A stretch of DNA of 64,000 bases from Selaginella tamariscina (taxonomy: Eukaryota > Streptophyta > Lycopodiopsida > Selaginellales > Selaginellaceae). The translations under genes were made by a program, and so were the position numbers. This document shows positions 25,090 through 37,104 of this stretch, in pieces; within the stretch, counting starts at the first letter, position 1; every line of letters begins with the position of its first letter. The stretch spans positions 1 through 64,000 of the forward strand of contig PUQB01000477.1 in the NCBI GenBank assembly GCA_003024785.1. Reading direction: 5' to 3'. The notes beneath the pieces were generated by a model. It was not told where the DNA came from. It saw nothing but the letters and a program-made list of their open reading frames with translations, and did no database searches.

Positions 25090-25960
25090 GCAACATCATC
25101 TCGAGGAGACATGGTCAAGGTTTACAATGGGAAGGGCTTTCATGGCTGGTCTGTGTCTCTTCAATTCATTTGATGGAGAAGGGCATTTGGGAGGTTGCAA
25201 ATGGCTCAAAGGCATGCCCTACCACAAGCGATGCAAAGATTGCCGCCTACAAAGTCAAGGATTTTAAGGCCCTAGGCATTAGGTACATCCCTCAACAAGC
25301 TTTATCGCAGTCACCTAGATGTGGGAAAACCCTCTGCAAAGAATTGGAAGGCTCTCAAAGAACGCTCTCAAGAAGAAGAGCAAGGCTACTCTAGGGTCCT
25401 TAAAGGCTCACTCTTCAAGCTGGTTCAAGCACCATGTGAGTCAAAATTGTCTTATTTAAGCAAGATGAGGAAACTCTTCATAGTTAGACATTGTTCAAGG
25501 ACAACAACTCCTCAATCAAATATTGAGGATGCGCCCAAGAAGGGGCTTTGTCCAAGTTTGGTGATAGGTTTGCAATATTGCATAAGGAGGATTTGACTTC
25601 CAAAATATATGGCTAGACTTGATCAACATCGATATGGGAGCTCAAATGGACAACAAAAGTGGGAGTAAATTCTCTACTCAATAGTTAGAAGCACTTCTGA
25701 AGCCAACTTCAATAAGAAGGGTGATGGTAGGTGGAAGAAGAAGCAAGAAATTGACGACAAGAAATTAATTTGGGATTGTCTTGGTCCAAGAGAAGCTGCA
25801 AATCCACCTCCAAGCATTGCACTAGGGTTTGGAACCATGAAGGGGCGTTGCAATAAATTCAAGGAGCGTGCCCAAAGGCAAACAAAGGTTAGTCTTCTAC
25901 AATTAATTTTCTCATGATGATACATAACTCTAAGGACAAGTATGTGGTGGCTAGACATGA
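25090..25960 (+). pseudogene. Copia gag relic
   Basis: Several overlapping frames together give a copia-type gag: MATSSRGDMVKVYNGKGFHG, then EKGIWEVANGSKACPTTSDA, then KALGIRYI, and near 25,321-25,600 the CESKLSYLSKMRKL helix region. A stop follows the first block at 25,171 and frames change repeatedly. The RNA-binding zinc knuckle, intact in the right-arm copy near 54,650-54,700, is rearranged here to a CNKFKERAQRQ-like stretch that has lost Cys and His ligands. Confidence 0.65.
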
Positions 25961-26298
25961 CATGGTCTAGCTAGACTCTACAATAGGTCATTATGTCACT
26001 TATTTTGATGTAGATTCTTTTTTTTTTCATCTTTGCGAAGATAAAGTGATCACGGGAAATGCTGTAAAGATGGCTGTCATAGCCCTGAAAATCTAACTTC
26101 CCTCAAAAGCAATGGTGGAGATTTGTGAGGTGAAGCTAGTTCCCGCTACTACTATGCTATTTGTGAGACTTATCTACAAGCACGCACGGTTTTGAAGATG
26201 TGTTTTCCCCTTAAAGAGGCTATTTTCTTTGCACACTAGGTGCATGGCAAGGTTGCAGATATGATTCAAGTAGGCAACCCAATTTGTGTGTCTTGCAT

Positions 26299-27370
26299 TG
26301 TCATAGTTTTTATTATAATTTTACTTTCTATTTTAAAGGTTGACTGTTGTTACCTACTGAACTTCGTGTCAAACTTGCATGTAATGAGAAACATCCCCAC
26401 CCAATGAACTTAGGTCTTTAAAGGTGGTTTAACTAGTTATTGCTAAATATCTTGAAAACTTTAAGTAAAAGTGTCTAGGACTCCCCCTTATTATTTTAAA
26501 TGTAATCGTGTCTAACCTTTGTATTCATGTTAAGGTTTATATATACAAGTAAAAGTATAGTCCTAATCATATTAGAGTATCCTATAAATCAATAATAAAT
26601 TATCCTAATTATAGGATTAGCTTCCGTATATACTTTAATTATTAGGGTAACCTACATATTTATCATAGTTACTTTACACTATCGTTCATCATCAACAGGT
26701 TTACTCACGGATGAGGTGAATTCATCGCGCCCTAACCCCTTGGGGTTGAATTTGGAGTTAGGTTAAGTTAGTCTATTAAACTCACTAACACTGAAGATGG
26801 CATTTTGTGCCAGCCCACTCACACAAATAGGAAAGGAGGTGAGAGGGGGCTCCATCACAGAAATAAAATAGAGTATTAGTAGTGAAAGTTTTGGGGTTCC
26901 AAAATAGTTCATTATTCTCTTATCAATGCAAGCTTAAATTGTGTTGTTAAGGCACAATTTATATTATGTCATCTTTTAACTTCTAGTGCACATGGGTACA
27001 TCACACCTTAAGGGTTGCCCAACCTTATCATTAGCAATTACACGCCTCGTGATCGGGTACAAAGCATCCAAGGAGTTAACCAACTTCTTTCATCTGATAA
27101 TCCATTCGTAAGCCTAGAAATTGAATTCCCGTTTTGCAAATTTAGTGGTTGAGGTGTTCTGGCTGCCTCATCCATGCCAGATGAGAAACAACACTTGCAT
27201 CTCAATGGGTCATGCATCCTAACTCATGGAGTGAGCATTGTCTGTGTACTTAATCAATTATGAATGTGAATTCCTTGAAATCAGGTTTTATAATATGAGT
27301 TATCTTACCAGATTTGTAAGTTTTCAGTGAGGGGTTCTTTGACAAGCCACGCTTATGCACCACTATTCTT
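26299..27370 (+). mobile_element. Truncated 1.7-kb-family LTR inserted in the copia relic
   Basis: The sequence starts TGTCATAGTTTTTATTATAATTT right after the copia word TCTTGCAT. In the right-arm copia, the equivalent of that word (TCTTGCAC) continues without interruption, so this is a post-duplication insertion. LTR homology is recognisable to about 27,370 (AGCCACGCTTATG). The rest to 27,560 is unclear, and no CTCTGACA end or target duplication was found. Confidence 0.65.
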
Positions 27371-27589
27371 TAAAACTCTTCGTGTATAATCATTGGCCCC
27401 AATAACGAGTAACAACTAGTTACAACCATTGTGCCATGCCAAGGAAGGACAATCACTTACATTAACACCTAGTGATTATGACATGGTGGGAAGTCTATGA
27501 ATTCAGCCATTGTCCTTGGACTTTGTGAACTTGGTGTTTAGGAAATCCATAAGCAGCCCTTCAGTGTTGGAATGAGTTCTCAGGGTTCT

Positions 27590-28640
27590 CAGCCTTTTGA
27601 GATAATTCAGTCTAACATCTATGAGCCTATGCATGTTCTCAGGGAAGCGTTACTTTATCTTCTTTGTGGATGATTATTCCTACAACGTGGTGGTGAAGTT
27701 CAAAGCACGCATAACAGACAAGTTCTCGTGCTTTACACTCAAGAGCATAACGGCATCGTAGAGCACATGAACCGTGTGCTTGTAGCATGCTGCATGACTC
27801 TAGTTTTCCGAAGAATATTGGGCAGAGGAAGTCATAACAGCTACTTTCATAACCGAGCTCCAACCTCATCCGTCCCCTGAAGAAAAGATGCCAGAAGAGT
27901 TGTGGATAGGCTGCAAGCCAGACTCTCTTTGTGGATTTTTTGTTGCCTGCATTTGCACATGTTCCGAAAGTTACTCCAGAAGCTAGATTCCAAGACCAAG
28001 GTGGCTGCTCCCTTGGGATACAGTGAAGAAGCAAGGCGTACAAGTTGTTAGATCTAGAAAACAAGGAGCTGATTATAGCTTGGGACCTGATTTTTGATGA
28101 AACTTGCACTTATGGCAGAGGAAGTTAGGTGAAGTGGAGAGATTGTTGATGCAGATGGCGACAACAATGGTGAGGAGGAGCTAAAGATTCTTTCAACATT
28201 CTAGAAACAAAGGAGAGCAATGGCCCCAGTTCTAGGGCCAAGGGAAGCAGGAACCTAGGTCTAGCTTCCCTCACCTAGAAATTTCAGCACACAAGCCTCC
28301 TCTCCCTCTTCGGCAAAGGCAGCAACAAGGACCCAACACACAAATGATGACATGCAGGGTAGGAACCAGTCTACCCTCAAGTTGCCCCTCTTCCTCGACG
28401 CTCCACTCGAACATCAATTCCTACCGAAGCAGGGCAACAATATTGAGAGGAGATGGCCATGCAAGCAGCTCGTGCAAGTAGAGGGCTCATGGCTGTTCAC
28501 TCTCAGCACTTGCTCCTCAGCCTTGTCCTTGACAATTCTACTTCACATCAACCCAGCCTAGACATTTCCTGCCAAGCAGCTATCAACAAGCTATGTAGTG
28601 TGTCGACACAGCTCAGTGGAAGGAGGCCATTGATAGTGAG
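27590..28640 (+). pseudogene. Copia integrase and linker relic
   Basis: Plus-strand fragments correspond to the start of the copia integrase core (a DIYGPMHV-like block with FVDDYS near 27,605-27,685) and to the late integrase SKTKVAALLGYSEE-like block near 27,985-28,030. A low-complexity linker follows near 28,330-28,500 (DAPLEHQFLPKQGNNIERRW), matching 53,250-53,300 on the opposite strand. Stops interrupt every block. Confidence 0.6.
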
Positions 28641-28760
28641 CTGACTCTATTATCAAGAACGCAGGCTCCTTTCAATCTCATGACTTCCTCATGGCATAAA
28701 GGCAGTGGACATCAGTGTCTGTTTAAGATCAAACCAGGAGCAAGGCCTATTTGGTAGCTC

Positions 28761-29024
28761 GTGGCTTTTTCCCATGTGGAGGGCATCAGTACCAAAGCAA
28801 AGTACATAGCCATGACGACTACTGCACGAGAGGCTATCTGGCTGAGGGAGCACTTATCTAGGTTAATGCTGCATCAACAGGGACCCACTGGCCTTGGCTG
28901 TGACAACCAGAGTGTCATAGTACTGAGGAAGAATCCCCGGTACCATTCCAGAACAAAGCACACCCAGGTACGCTTTCACTACATTCGTGAGCAAGTAGAG
29001 GCCCTTTGCAAGCACTGGAGCTAG
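28761..29024 (+). pseudogene. Copia RNase H relic
   Basis: An 87-residue frame reads like copia RNase H: ISTKAKYIAMTTTAREAIWL (from the STEAEYIA block), GCDNQSVIVLRKNPRYHSRT (CDN with the catalytic Asp) and KHTQVRFHYIREQVE. The segment is joined abruptly to pre-RT sequence (VAFSHVEG), showing that RT was deleted. The inverted copy is at 51,920-52,110. Confidence 0.75.
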
Positions 29025-29544
29025 CGTAAGTTCTAACCAGCCAGATGGTGACTGACATCTCCATGAAGTCTTTATCACCAGCAATCTTCGAACAACATCG
29101 GGCATCGCTGGGAGTACATCCCCGTACTGCCATTGTCCGGACTCCATACAATGATGACGTGGCCAACAATTGCCCTTGAGCAGGGTATATGTATCATTCT
29201 TTTTAATAAGTATCAAATCAAATACACCATATCAAATCAATGCTTTTCGAGATCTTCCATTATGACATCTTAGCATGGCCTTTTTACCTTTTTACTTTGA
29301 CGATCACATTAATTTCATGTACCCTCCGACTGGTGGTGTCTACTTAACAATTGGAATATAAAGAGGACACTTTAGACTAAGCGTTTTGAACATAGCTCAC
29401 TTGTAAGGTTGGAGTTAAGTATGAGGCATATGTCACTACGGCTTAGCACGATGGTATGACATACATTATGAAGCATGACTAATATGTCCAATGTAGAGGT
29501 GTAAGCTCTTTTAAGAGATTAAAGAAGACCTTTACAAACTTCCT

Positions 29545-31050
29545 TGGCATTTTTTTTATTATGGATCTATTATGGGTTGAACAACCTTATCAACACTTCA
29601 GCAAATATATTAATATATTTCAATTATGTAAGTACTTTTAAAATTAAAAAAATAATTATATCTTTCTATTTATAAACTATATATTATATAGTTTTTATTT
29701 ATATACTTTGTAATCTATATATAATATATTTTAAATATTAATATTATAATTTTAAAATTAATAATCTTTTAATATATTTAAAAACAAATTACTAATTTTA
29801 AAATAAAATATAAAGTTTTGCAATGGGATTTTTCATTTTCATGAAAAATGTATAAACTTACATTTAAAACTTATTTGAAATATGTTAATATAACTATCTC
29901 GTAATATGTAATATATTTAATTTTTAATTTTTGTACCTTAATTTATGTCCTACTGTTTGTCTATTTTATCCTAAATATGTATAGTAAGTAATATTATTAA
30001 TATTTTTTAAAGAACCCAAGTACGCTATAAGAATATACAAATATTTTTTTTTAAAATCTTATTAAAACTCATAGGGTGACATTCTCATATATACTTAAGT
30101 ATATGCTTATTAATTACCTTTAAATACATATGATTTAGTCCATGTTCAACTACCTAATCGATTATGACCGGAATGAAAATTATACTAGCAAAACTCTTAA
30201 TTATGATTTGTGTGCTTAAACAATAAAATTAAATATGACTAGAGCATAACTCATGTTCCATGGTTAATGTTGCAATGCAACATCATGTCTACATAGACAT
30301 GCATTCAACGCATAATACACACACATATTACATATACATATATATAAATGTATACACAAACATGACACTAGTTGCAATTATGCTTTCTAGTTTACAACTA
30401 TATACTGTATATCAAAATTATAGTATCATATCAACATAAGACAAAGCCCATTGCTTAAACAATCATGTACAATCCAATGTCATATAGTACTATGTGTTAT
30501 AACAAGTTATGGTTTTGCATATTAAACACCATTGTTATATATACTATGTTCCATCGTTTATAATAATAATAATCATATTATACATACAGAATACACATAC
30601 ACACAAACACATATACCTCTTGTCATATCGAATTCGTGATCCAGAAGCCTTTAGCTATGATCCTGCCTTTGCCTCGTACCAAAACAGTCAATGTGAGTGT
30701 GCGTGCGTGTACTCACACACAACACACACACACACACATATCTAACAAGAAGATAAATGGAGTATATGCTTTTGTATATCTTGGAGACACACACACACAA
30801 AACACCGTGTACGTGTATGCCGACAAGCACACAAGTAGAAAATATAGCGACACACATACACAAGTGCACCTATAAGTGTAGTCTCTCTTAAAGATTAACA
30901 CACCAGAATATCTATAACATAAAGTTAGCTTTAATATTAAATAACATTCGATGCGAGCAAAAGGAGGTCAGGCTTACACGAATTTTAAAAAGCTACTTCT
31001 AGCAAATCATGCAATATATAGATGTTAAACAGGTGCATAGATAACTAGTC
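29545..31050. other. Non-coding spacer 3' of ALKBH, duplicated in inverted orientation
   Basis: AT-rich sequence with no gene. Distinct words recur inverted at 50,203-51,410, for example AAATATAAAGTTTTGCAATGGGATTTTT near 29,810-29,835 against its near inverse near 51,160-51,190. AC-rich microsatellites occur at 30,595-30,870. This stretch links the ALKBH 3' end to the copia element in both arms. Confidence 0.7.
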
Positions 31051-32762
31051 TTAGACCGAAATTGGACGGCAGAGATTTAGGCTTGGGTCACGCTTGAATC
31101 CGTACGGTACTTTACGAGGATCCATCTTCCGTAACGTTATCGACACCCTGCAAATTTATCTTATGCATGTGTATGTGTGTGTTTGTAAGTAAGGTATAAG
31201 AGTATATACTTTACCTGTTCGTAGGAACTGGTGGCACACAATGCTTAGCCTTGTTGGCTCCTTTACCATTGAGAACAAGCACGGATCTATTATAATACTA
31301 TTAAGTTATCTCGATTACACACACACACACACACACACAATGTATGTAGGCAAGCATATAAGCATATTGTATGATATATAGTCATCCTGCATGTCCCCTG
31401 GATAAGCATGAAATAACACAATACAGTTGCAAGCTTATTTGTAACAAAACTAAGTAACGATCACTAAAATAACAATTTTAGTATACAAGTTTAAATGATG
31501 CGTATGAATGTATGTATATATAATATATGAATCCAATACGTTCATTTATATTTATATGCACTCAGACGTTTTGAGTTTCATATATGTACATGTATATGCA
31601 TTTGCGACTTGTATGTGTATAGAGTCAAGCAACAGAGATGCGTGTGTGTGTGCGTGTTAGGTATAAGCATCAACTATAAAGTGTCGGTCTCATATACTCA
31701 ACTATATATCCTTCATAAGGCAGACATCCTGTTTAGCGTTGTAAACATGCGCAAATAGGTGTGTACACACACACAGACATATATATGGGTAAATGCATCC
31801 ATGAACGTCAGAAACACAGTATTTAAAATCTTATACCATCTATGAATGCATTATTACAGTATATAAGTATAGTAATATAATATACTATATATATAGATCA
31901 GAAGTATAAAAAATAAATGTCACTTTAAGCCGACTGCTTAATCAATCATGAATAATCCAATGTTGTCTATGTACGTATGTGTGTGCGTGCGTGATTGCGT
32001 GTTCCATATACAACTCTATATTCATATATGAATCGTATGTGTGTACGTATTTGTAGACACATACCCGACGGGAAGCGGTAAAGAAAAAGGCGCTTGGAAT
32101 TTTCCAGGTCCAAGGGACTTGATCTGGTATCCAAAGAGAATATTGCACTCACTGAGAAGTGAGATAGTGCAAAAGGGTCTCAGAAAGTCGTGGTGGTCAA
32201 TATGCGGAGGAATATACGATCCCTCGTTGTATATGTTGATGATGCAGCTGTCCGGGACGCAATCTGGTGGAAGCACGTGCCAACGTATTAACCGTTTAAT
32301 GGCTGCTTTAATCAACTGTGGCAGTGGCTCCACTTCTTCCCCTTTTATAATCCCTGGTGGATTATCATCCTTGTCCTGATAAATGTAGTATGTATGTTTA
32401 ATGCAGTTAAATCAAGTAGTGGAATTCTCAAAATACACACACTATAAGTAAGGATTTACATAGGCGCGCATGTATGTAGAAGATCAGTAGCTAGTAATGA
32501 ACTAGTTAATAATAAATATTATATGAATACCATCATGTAGTTGTAGCAGCATCCGAATTGAATTCTGATTCTTCCTCTCGATCCCCCGACGCAGAGAATG
32601 TACGTCCTATGAAAACATTATTGATTAAATGTTAGCTAGACTGTACAGTAGCACATACAATATATCATAGTGCATATAGTACAGTATAGATATACATTGT
32701 AGCATATAATATATTTATGCATACTAGTAGCATACTATACTTAAATATATAATAAATATAAT

Positions 32763-32806
<44 letters not shown>

Positions 32807-34665
32807 TATTTGCGTTTTATTGATACATAATATTTTATTTATACTATCCTAGTATATCCACGTAACTATTTTAGTGCTGGTGTTTATATACAGAGGTGTC
32901 TTCCACCATATCTAATTGTTCACGTACTATATATATCCGTAATGAGTGTGTTTCCGCAATATTGGTATACTATAATAAACCAGATTGCGTGTGCGTGTGT
33001 TTGTGTGTGTGTGAGAGAGAGAGAGAGACCTTTGAGTTCGTTGTTTCGGCCTTTACGTTCGAGGTCGAATATAAAATCAAGTAGACGGGACTGTTCAGCA
33101 TTGCTAAACACGTTCGTGTGTAACTCCAAGCCTTGAAGTACATTTACAAGCCTACGGTTGACTCGTTCAATAAGTGTGAAGTCCCTTTTCCTCACAACCT
33201 GTATATATAAGTACATACATAACACGTTATGTAACTATATCTTTATGTACATATTGGTACATATAGGAACAAGCACATGTATACAGGTATGCATCTATAT
33301 ATATTTACGTATATGTCCATGTATAAAACACACCTGCAGGAATCGTAAGCGTTCTCTTTCTTGTGTCGACAAGCTTTTCCCATTAGCAGACTTCATCTCA
33401 GTGTCAACACTTTCGGATTGCGTTTCTGAATATACCGAATCATCTGTACGCGGTTCTTATCATAATATGTGATATGATTACATGTATTGAGTATATTGGT
33501 TACATACCTGGCAATGAAGCTTCTGTATAACTTTTAGCGTTAGGTTCGGAAACCTCTTCTACATCGCTCTCTGAATACGCCGAACCATCTATAAAGAAAA
33601 ATAACTATAAGAGCATACATATTTACACAATATGTACCTTGTATTGAAGCATCTTCATCCCTTTCAGCATTAGGTACTGGTTCGTGCGTGTTTTCTGGAT
33701 TGCAGTTCTCCCTGATGATTTCTGCCAATTCTAAACCTGCCCAGTCGATGGTTTATTATGTTCTGCTAAGCATTTATAAAGTTATGAAAATGAATTAACC
33801 TCACTCTATGTGCCCTTGTGTGTGTGTGTTGGGGGGGGGGGGGGGGGTAATGCTCTCTAGAGAATGACATTTACTGTGAATTTAACGCATACAATTAACG
33901 CCTTCACAAGGTTCAATATATATGACCAATATAAGACCTAAAGACACGTACACACATCGTTTTTGAAGATTGATATATATATATATGCAGATTTTATGTA
34001 AAATGTTACCTAAATCTATACGCATTTACCCGATTGTCGAGAATACTAATGAAATCTTGCTATAACAATCATAATGAAGCTATGCCGGAGAGTGAAAATA
34101 GAGACATTTACTACATGTCAACGCGGATTTTATAAATAAGCGAGGCTGGACATGAAGTTTACCATATTAAAATTGCGGCTTTTGTGTAAAACCCATGACG
34201 GAGAGTAGATTTTATAATATAACATTGCGTATTTTGTGTGAAAATCCATAACAGAGAGTCTTATACATAGATAAGAATTGCGGCTTTTGTGTGAAATCTC
34301 TACAAAAATTGCGGTTTTTGTGTCCGCATTGAGAGTCTTCTTATACATAGATTTTACCATTAAAAAATGCGGATTTCGTGTGAAATTACATGTACCTGAA
34401 GTGATGCCCGAGAGGCGTATTGCGAAGATTGAGGAGCAGCGGGGGCACAAATCTTCGAATACGGCAGGAAGCGCCTTCACGAGTATCTTCAGAGCCTGTG
34501 AAATCGCCTTCTCGGACGCAAAAACAGACCTTTCTTCTTCCTAGGACGCACATTGTCCACATTTTGCCCCAGTCCGTCGGGATCACTGCAATGTCCTGCA
34601 TTAAAGAGGCCGGAAGGATGAACAGATCCTTGCCATTCCGGCGATTGAGCGCCATCCATGCTCAT
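31051..34665 (-). CDS. ALKBH9/10-type RNA N6-methyladenosine demethylase, two frame breaks
   Basis: Fe(II)/2-oxoglutarate dioxygenase of the AlkB family, plant ALKBH9/10 branch, whose characterised members remove m6A from RNA. I place nine exons on the minus strand: 34,665-34,396 (exon 1, uncertain), 33,736-33,638, 33,588-33,508, 33,443-33,334, 33,198-33,030, 32,606-32,531, 32,375-32,065, 31,286-31,215 and 31,147-31,051. All junctions are GT/AG and the phases agree except where noted. Exon 5 has VERVNRRLVN-type and GLELHTNVFS blocks, exon 7 the iron motif HIDHHDF, exon 8 the distal ligand in AKHCVPPVP, and exon 9 the RVSITLRKMD strand. Odd points: exon 6 (76 nt) needs one extra base beside a GGGGG run to keep frame (RTFSAS in one frame, GRIRIQFGCCYNY in the next). 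Exon 1 needs a shift between 34,540 and 34,489. It could be a recent pseudogene or carry sequence errors. ALKBH9 versus ALKBH10 cannot be decided. Confidence 0.85.
32765..32807. repeat. (GT)n(GA)n microsatellite in ALKBH intron
   Basis: GT repeats pass directly into GA repeats within the intron between exons 5 and 6. Confidence 0.9.
32992..33027. repeat. GT/GA microsatellite at an ALKBH splice donor
   Basis: The intron after exon 5 begins (minus strand) GTCTCTCTCTCTC followed by CACACACA. The 5' splice site therefore lies directly at a CT/CA microsatellite, and slippage there would alter the bases next to the donor. Confidence 0.85.
33816..33847. repeat. GT run followed by a 17-base G tract
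   Basis: GTGTGTGTGTT is followed by an unbroken G run of about 17 in the first ALKBH intron. Poly-C on the sense strand of the gene. Such tracts are prone to slippage and sequencing error. Confidence 0.85.
34130..34390. repeat. Degenerate repeat in ALKBH intron 1
   Basis: The words AATTGCGGCTTTTGTGTGAAA, GAGAGTCTTATACATAGAT and AGATTTTA recur three to five times in varied order between the first and second exons. No coding function is evident. The block abuts the first exon's splice donor. Confidence 0.55.
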
Positions 34666-34719
34666 TGTGAAGCCCTAAACCCCCAAATCCTAGGTCAGTG
34701 TACGTTATGAATGACGTGT

Positions 34720-35400
34720 TTGCCACGTCATCTGCCACATATGATTGCCTACATACACGTATATTTAATGTATTAAATTTTTTTTTTACGTGGAATTGAA
34801 TAATCAATTAATGTATAAATAAGACTAATTTTTCCTTTATACTATTTTTCACACATACACTTAAAGAAAAATTAGGTACAGGTATTTAAATAGATTATAT
34901 ACTTGTCAAAACAAACTGAAAACTCGACCTTGACTCAACTGCATAAAGGCTCTAAGGTCTCTACTAGTTCTTGTGATCGTATGGAATTTCCATAATCAAT
35001 GTGAGTTCCTAACAAATTGTTGTTCTAATACAAATAATTCTCTTATTTTACATCATCTAGAACGATCAGAATATTCCGAAGTCAAACTATTTGGTCCTCG
35101 TTTACAACTTCTCAATTTTTTTTAAAATTTTTTGAAAGTTTTCTTAATAACAATTCATGGTTATTCCAATGCTTGTTGAAAGCAATTGGAGATTTAAATA
35201 TAAGAAAAACAAACTAAACATTAAAACTAAAATCTTATGAATATATTATATATATATTTATGTATTCTATAATATAAAAACACAGATTAAAATATACGAG
35301 TATCTCACCAGAATCCTTCTTTCCTTGATCAACCCTTTTTCAATATTGAGAAGTTTATCACATCTTTATTTAATGAAAAAAAAGAAAGTAATTAAAAAAA
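34720..35400. other. Upstream region of ALKBH, no further gene
   Basis: AT-rich sequence 5' of the gene. No clear TATA element could be chosen among many A/T runs. No other frame with a domain. Confidence 0.5.
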
Positions 35401-35405
35401 AGAGA

Positions 35406-35830
35406 TCACTTGCACATCAAGATTAATAATAAATGATAAAAAGATCGATTAGTAATTGCCATAAGCTGTAGCGCCTTGCCATCTTGTAATCTCGAATAAG
35501 TTTCCATAGGCTTGTGCAAGGAAACAGTTGGAGTGTGGTTCACAACTGTCTTCCATTTTAATAAGGAAGTGACAACAGCATAATCACACTCCAAAAGTGT
35601 TTCACTCTTATGCAAATAGGCATGAAGTCGTTCAAAATCCCAAATAGCAGCAAGGCATTCTTTTTCAGTAGTAGAATAATTCCGCTTAGTAGGTTCTACT
35701 CGACTAATGTAAGCCACCGAGTGTCGAATCATAGGATCCGCAGCATCAATTTGCATCAACACACCCCAATACCAATATTTGATGCATCTACTCGTAAATG
35801 AATGGACAAGTAAAATCCTCAGGACCTCAG
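35406..35830 (-). pseudogene. Gypsy RNase H fragment of a separate element
   Basis: A 118-residue minus-strand frame has HSVAYISRVEPTKRNYSTTE followed by KECLAAIWDFERLHAYLHKS, the typical Ty3/gypsy RNase H block that precedes the catalytic Asp. It is not in line with the chromovirus beside it, whose own RNase H lies near 38,000-38,260. It must therefore come from another element truncated against the LTR at about 35,848. Confidence 0.75.
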
Positions 35831-35847
35831 ATATTTTAGATTGTATT

Positions 35848-36147
35848 TAAGAGAAAAATGGATACAAAATGCAATACAAGGCCAAAGAATAGTGTTGAAT
35901 GATTATGAGAAACCTGAAACTGGAACCCTGTTTATATATCTGAGGTCCTAAGGATTGTGTGATCCACAAGTAGTCTGGAATGTGTGGTCCACAATTGGTC
36001 TGGAACATGCATACAAATATATGCCTTGTTGTTGATGGTGTAATTCAGCATCCAGGATCATACAGACAAGTTGGCTAACACATAGTTAGCGGAAAGGTCT
36101 CGGGTTCAAGTCTTATAAAAGGTAAAAAATAATTTATGATCCTTACA
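35848..36147 (-). repeat. 3' LTR of the chromovirus (truncated)
   Basis: On the minus strand it starts TGTAAGGATCAT and matches 42,543-42,886 through TTGTGTGATCCACAAGTAG and ACACTATTCTTTGGCCTTG. Homology stops near 35,848, and the expected GTCGTGACA end is missing. Confidence 0.8.
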
Positions 36148-36189
36148 CTATCCCCCTTCGATGACGTGCGGTGGGTCCAGGTTTTGCAG

Positions 36190-37104
36190 GATATCGATGA
36201 TGGAACTCGGCAACAAGATCAGGAGCATTAATAAGATGAGTAGTGATGATGAAACTCGGCAACAAGATCAGGAGCATTAACAAGATGAGTATCGATGATG
36301 GAATCGGCAACAAGATCAGGGCATTAATAAGATGAGTAGTGATGATGGAACTCGGCAACAAGATCAGGAGCATTAACAAGATGAGTAACGATGATGGAAC
36401 TCGGCAACAAGATCAGGAGCATTAACAAGATGAGTAGCAGGCTCCCAAGTGCGTTCGCTGGGCGAATAACCGACCCAATCCATGAAATAGTGAAATTGAC
36501 CATGAACAAGCTTGAGTCAAGAATTGTAGCAACCTGGAACATGGGATGGATCTGGATGGTTGAGTCAAGAATTGTAGCAACCTGGAACATGGGATGGATC
36601 CGGATGGTTGGTGGAAGCTCGAGACAAAATGGAACTCGGCAACAAGATCAGGAGCATTAACAAGATGAGTAGCGAACGCACTTGTATTGATGATGGAACT
36701 CGGCAACAAGATCAGGAGCATTAACAAGATGAGTAGTAGGCTCCCAAGTGCGTTCGCTGGGCAAATAACCGACCCAGTCCATGAAATAGTGAAATTGACC
36801 ACGAACAAGCTTGGAGTTAAGAATTGTAGCAACCTGGAACATGGGATGGATCCGGATGGTTGGTGGAAGCTCGAGACAAAATGTCATTTGCAGGATATCG
36901 ATGATGGAACTCGGCAACAAGATCAGGAGCATTAACAAGATGAGTAGCAGGCTCCCAAGTGCGTTCACTGGGCGAATAACCGACCCAGTCCATGAAATAG
37001 TGAAATTGACCATGAACAAGCTTGGAGTCAAGAATTGTAGCAACCTGGAACATGGGATGGATCCGGATGGTTGGTGGAAGCTCGAGACGAAATGTCACAT
37101 CAAA
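36190..37104 (-). repeat. Tandem array of the chromodomain-coding 3' end
   Basis: On the minus strand, one intact-looking unit (about 37,104-36,893) follows integrase in frame and encodes a chromodomain: FHYFMDWVGYSPSERTWEP and LVNAPDLVAEFHHRYP. Two further full units lie at about 36,893-36,682 and 36,640-36,390. Within the latter, a short IHPMFQVATILDS segment is itself doubled. Four or five ~49-bp partial units that keep only the HLVNAPDLVAEFHH end follow at 36,194-36,438. Spacing between equivalent points is 209 and 301 bases. The units fall in different frames and contain stops, so no multi-chromodomain protein is encoded now. Confidence 0.85.

Larger units (their letters stand above)
25090..29540 (+). 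mobile_element. Copia relic, left arm of the inverted duplication
   Basis: This is a plus-strand Ty1/copia element. It has gag (25,090-25,960), a degraded zinc-knuckle region (about 25,845-25,900), integrase remnants (27,590-28,110), a linker (28,120-28,640), then RNase H directly (28,761-29,024). Reverse transcriptase is almost entirely deleted between 28,765 and 28,790. A 1.7-kb-family LTR fragment is inserted at 26,299. From 25,860 on it is the inverted counterpart of 51,540-54,745. LTRs could not be delimited. Confidence 0.75.

Noticed and set aside
30509-30901. Frames of 60-79 codons rich in Thr/His or Cys/Val
   Set aside because: Products of AC/GT microsatellites read in different frames.
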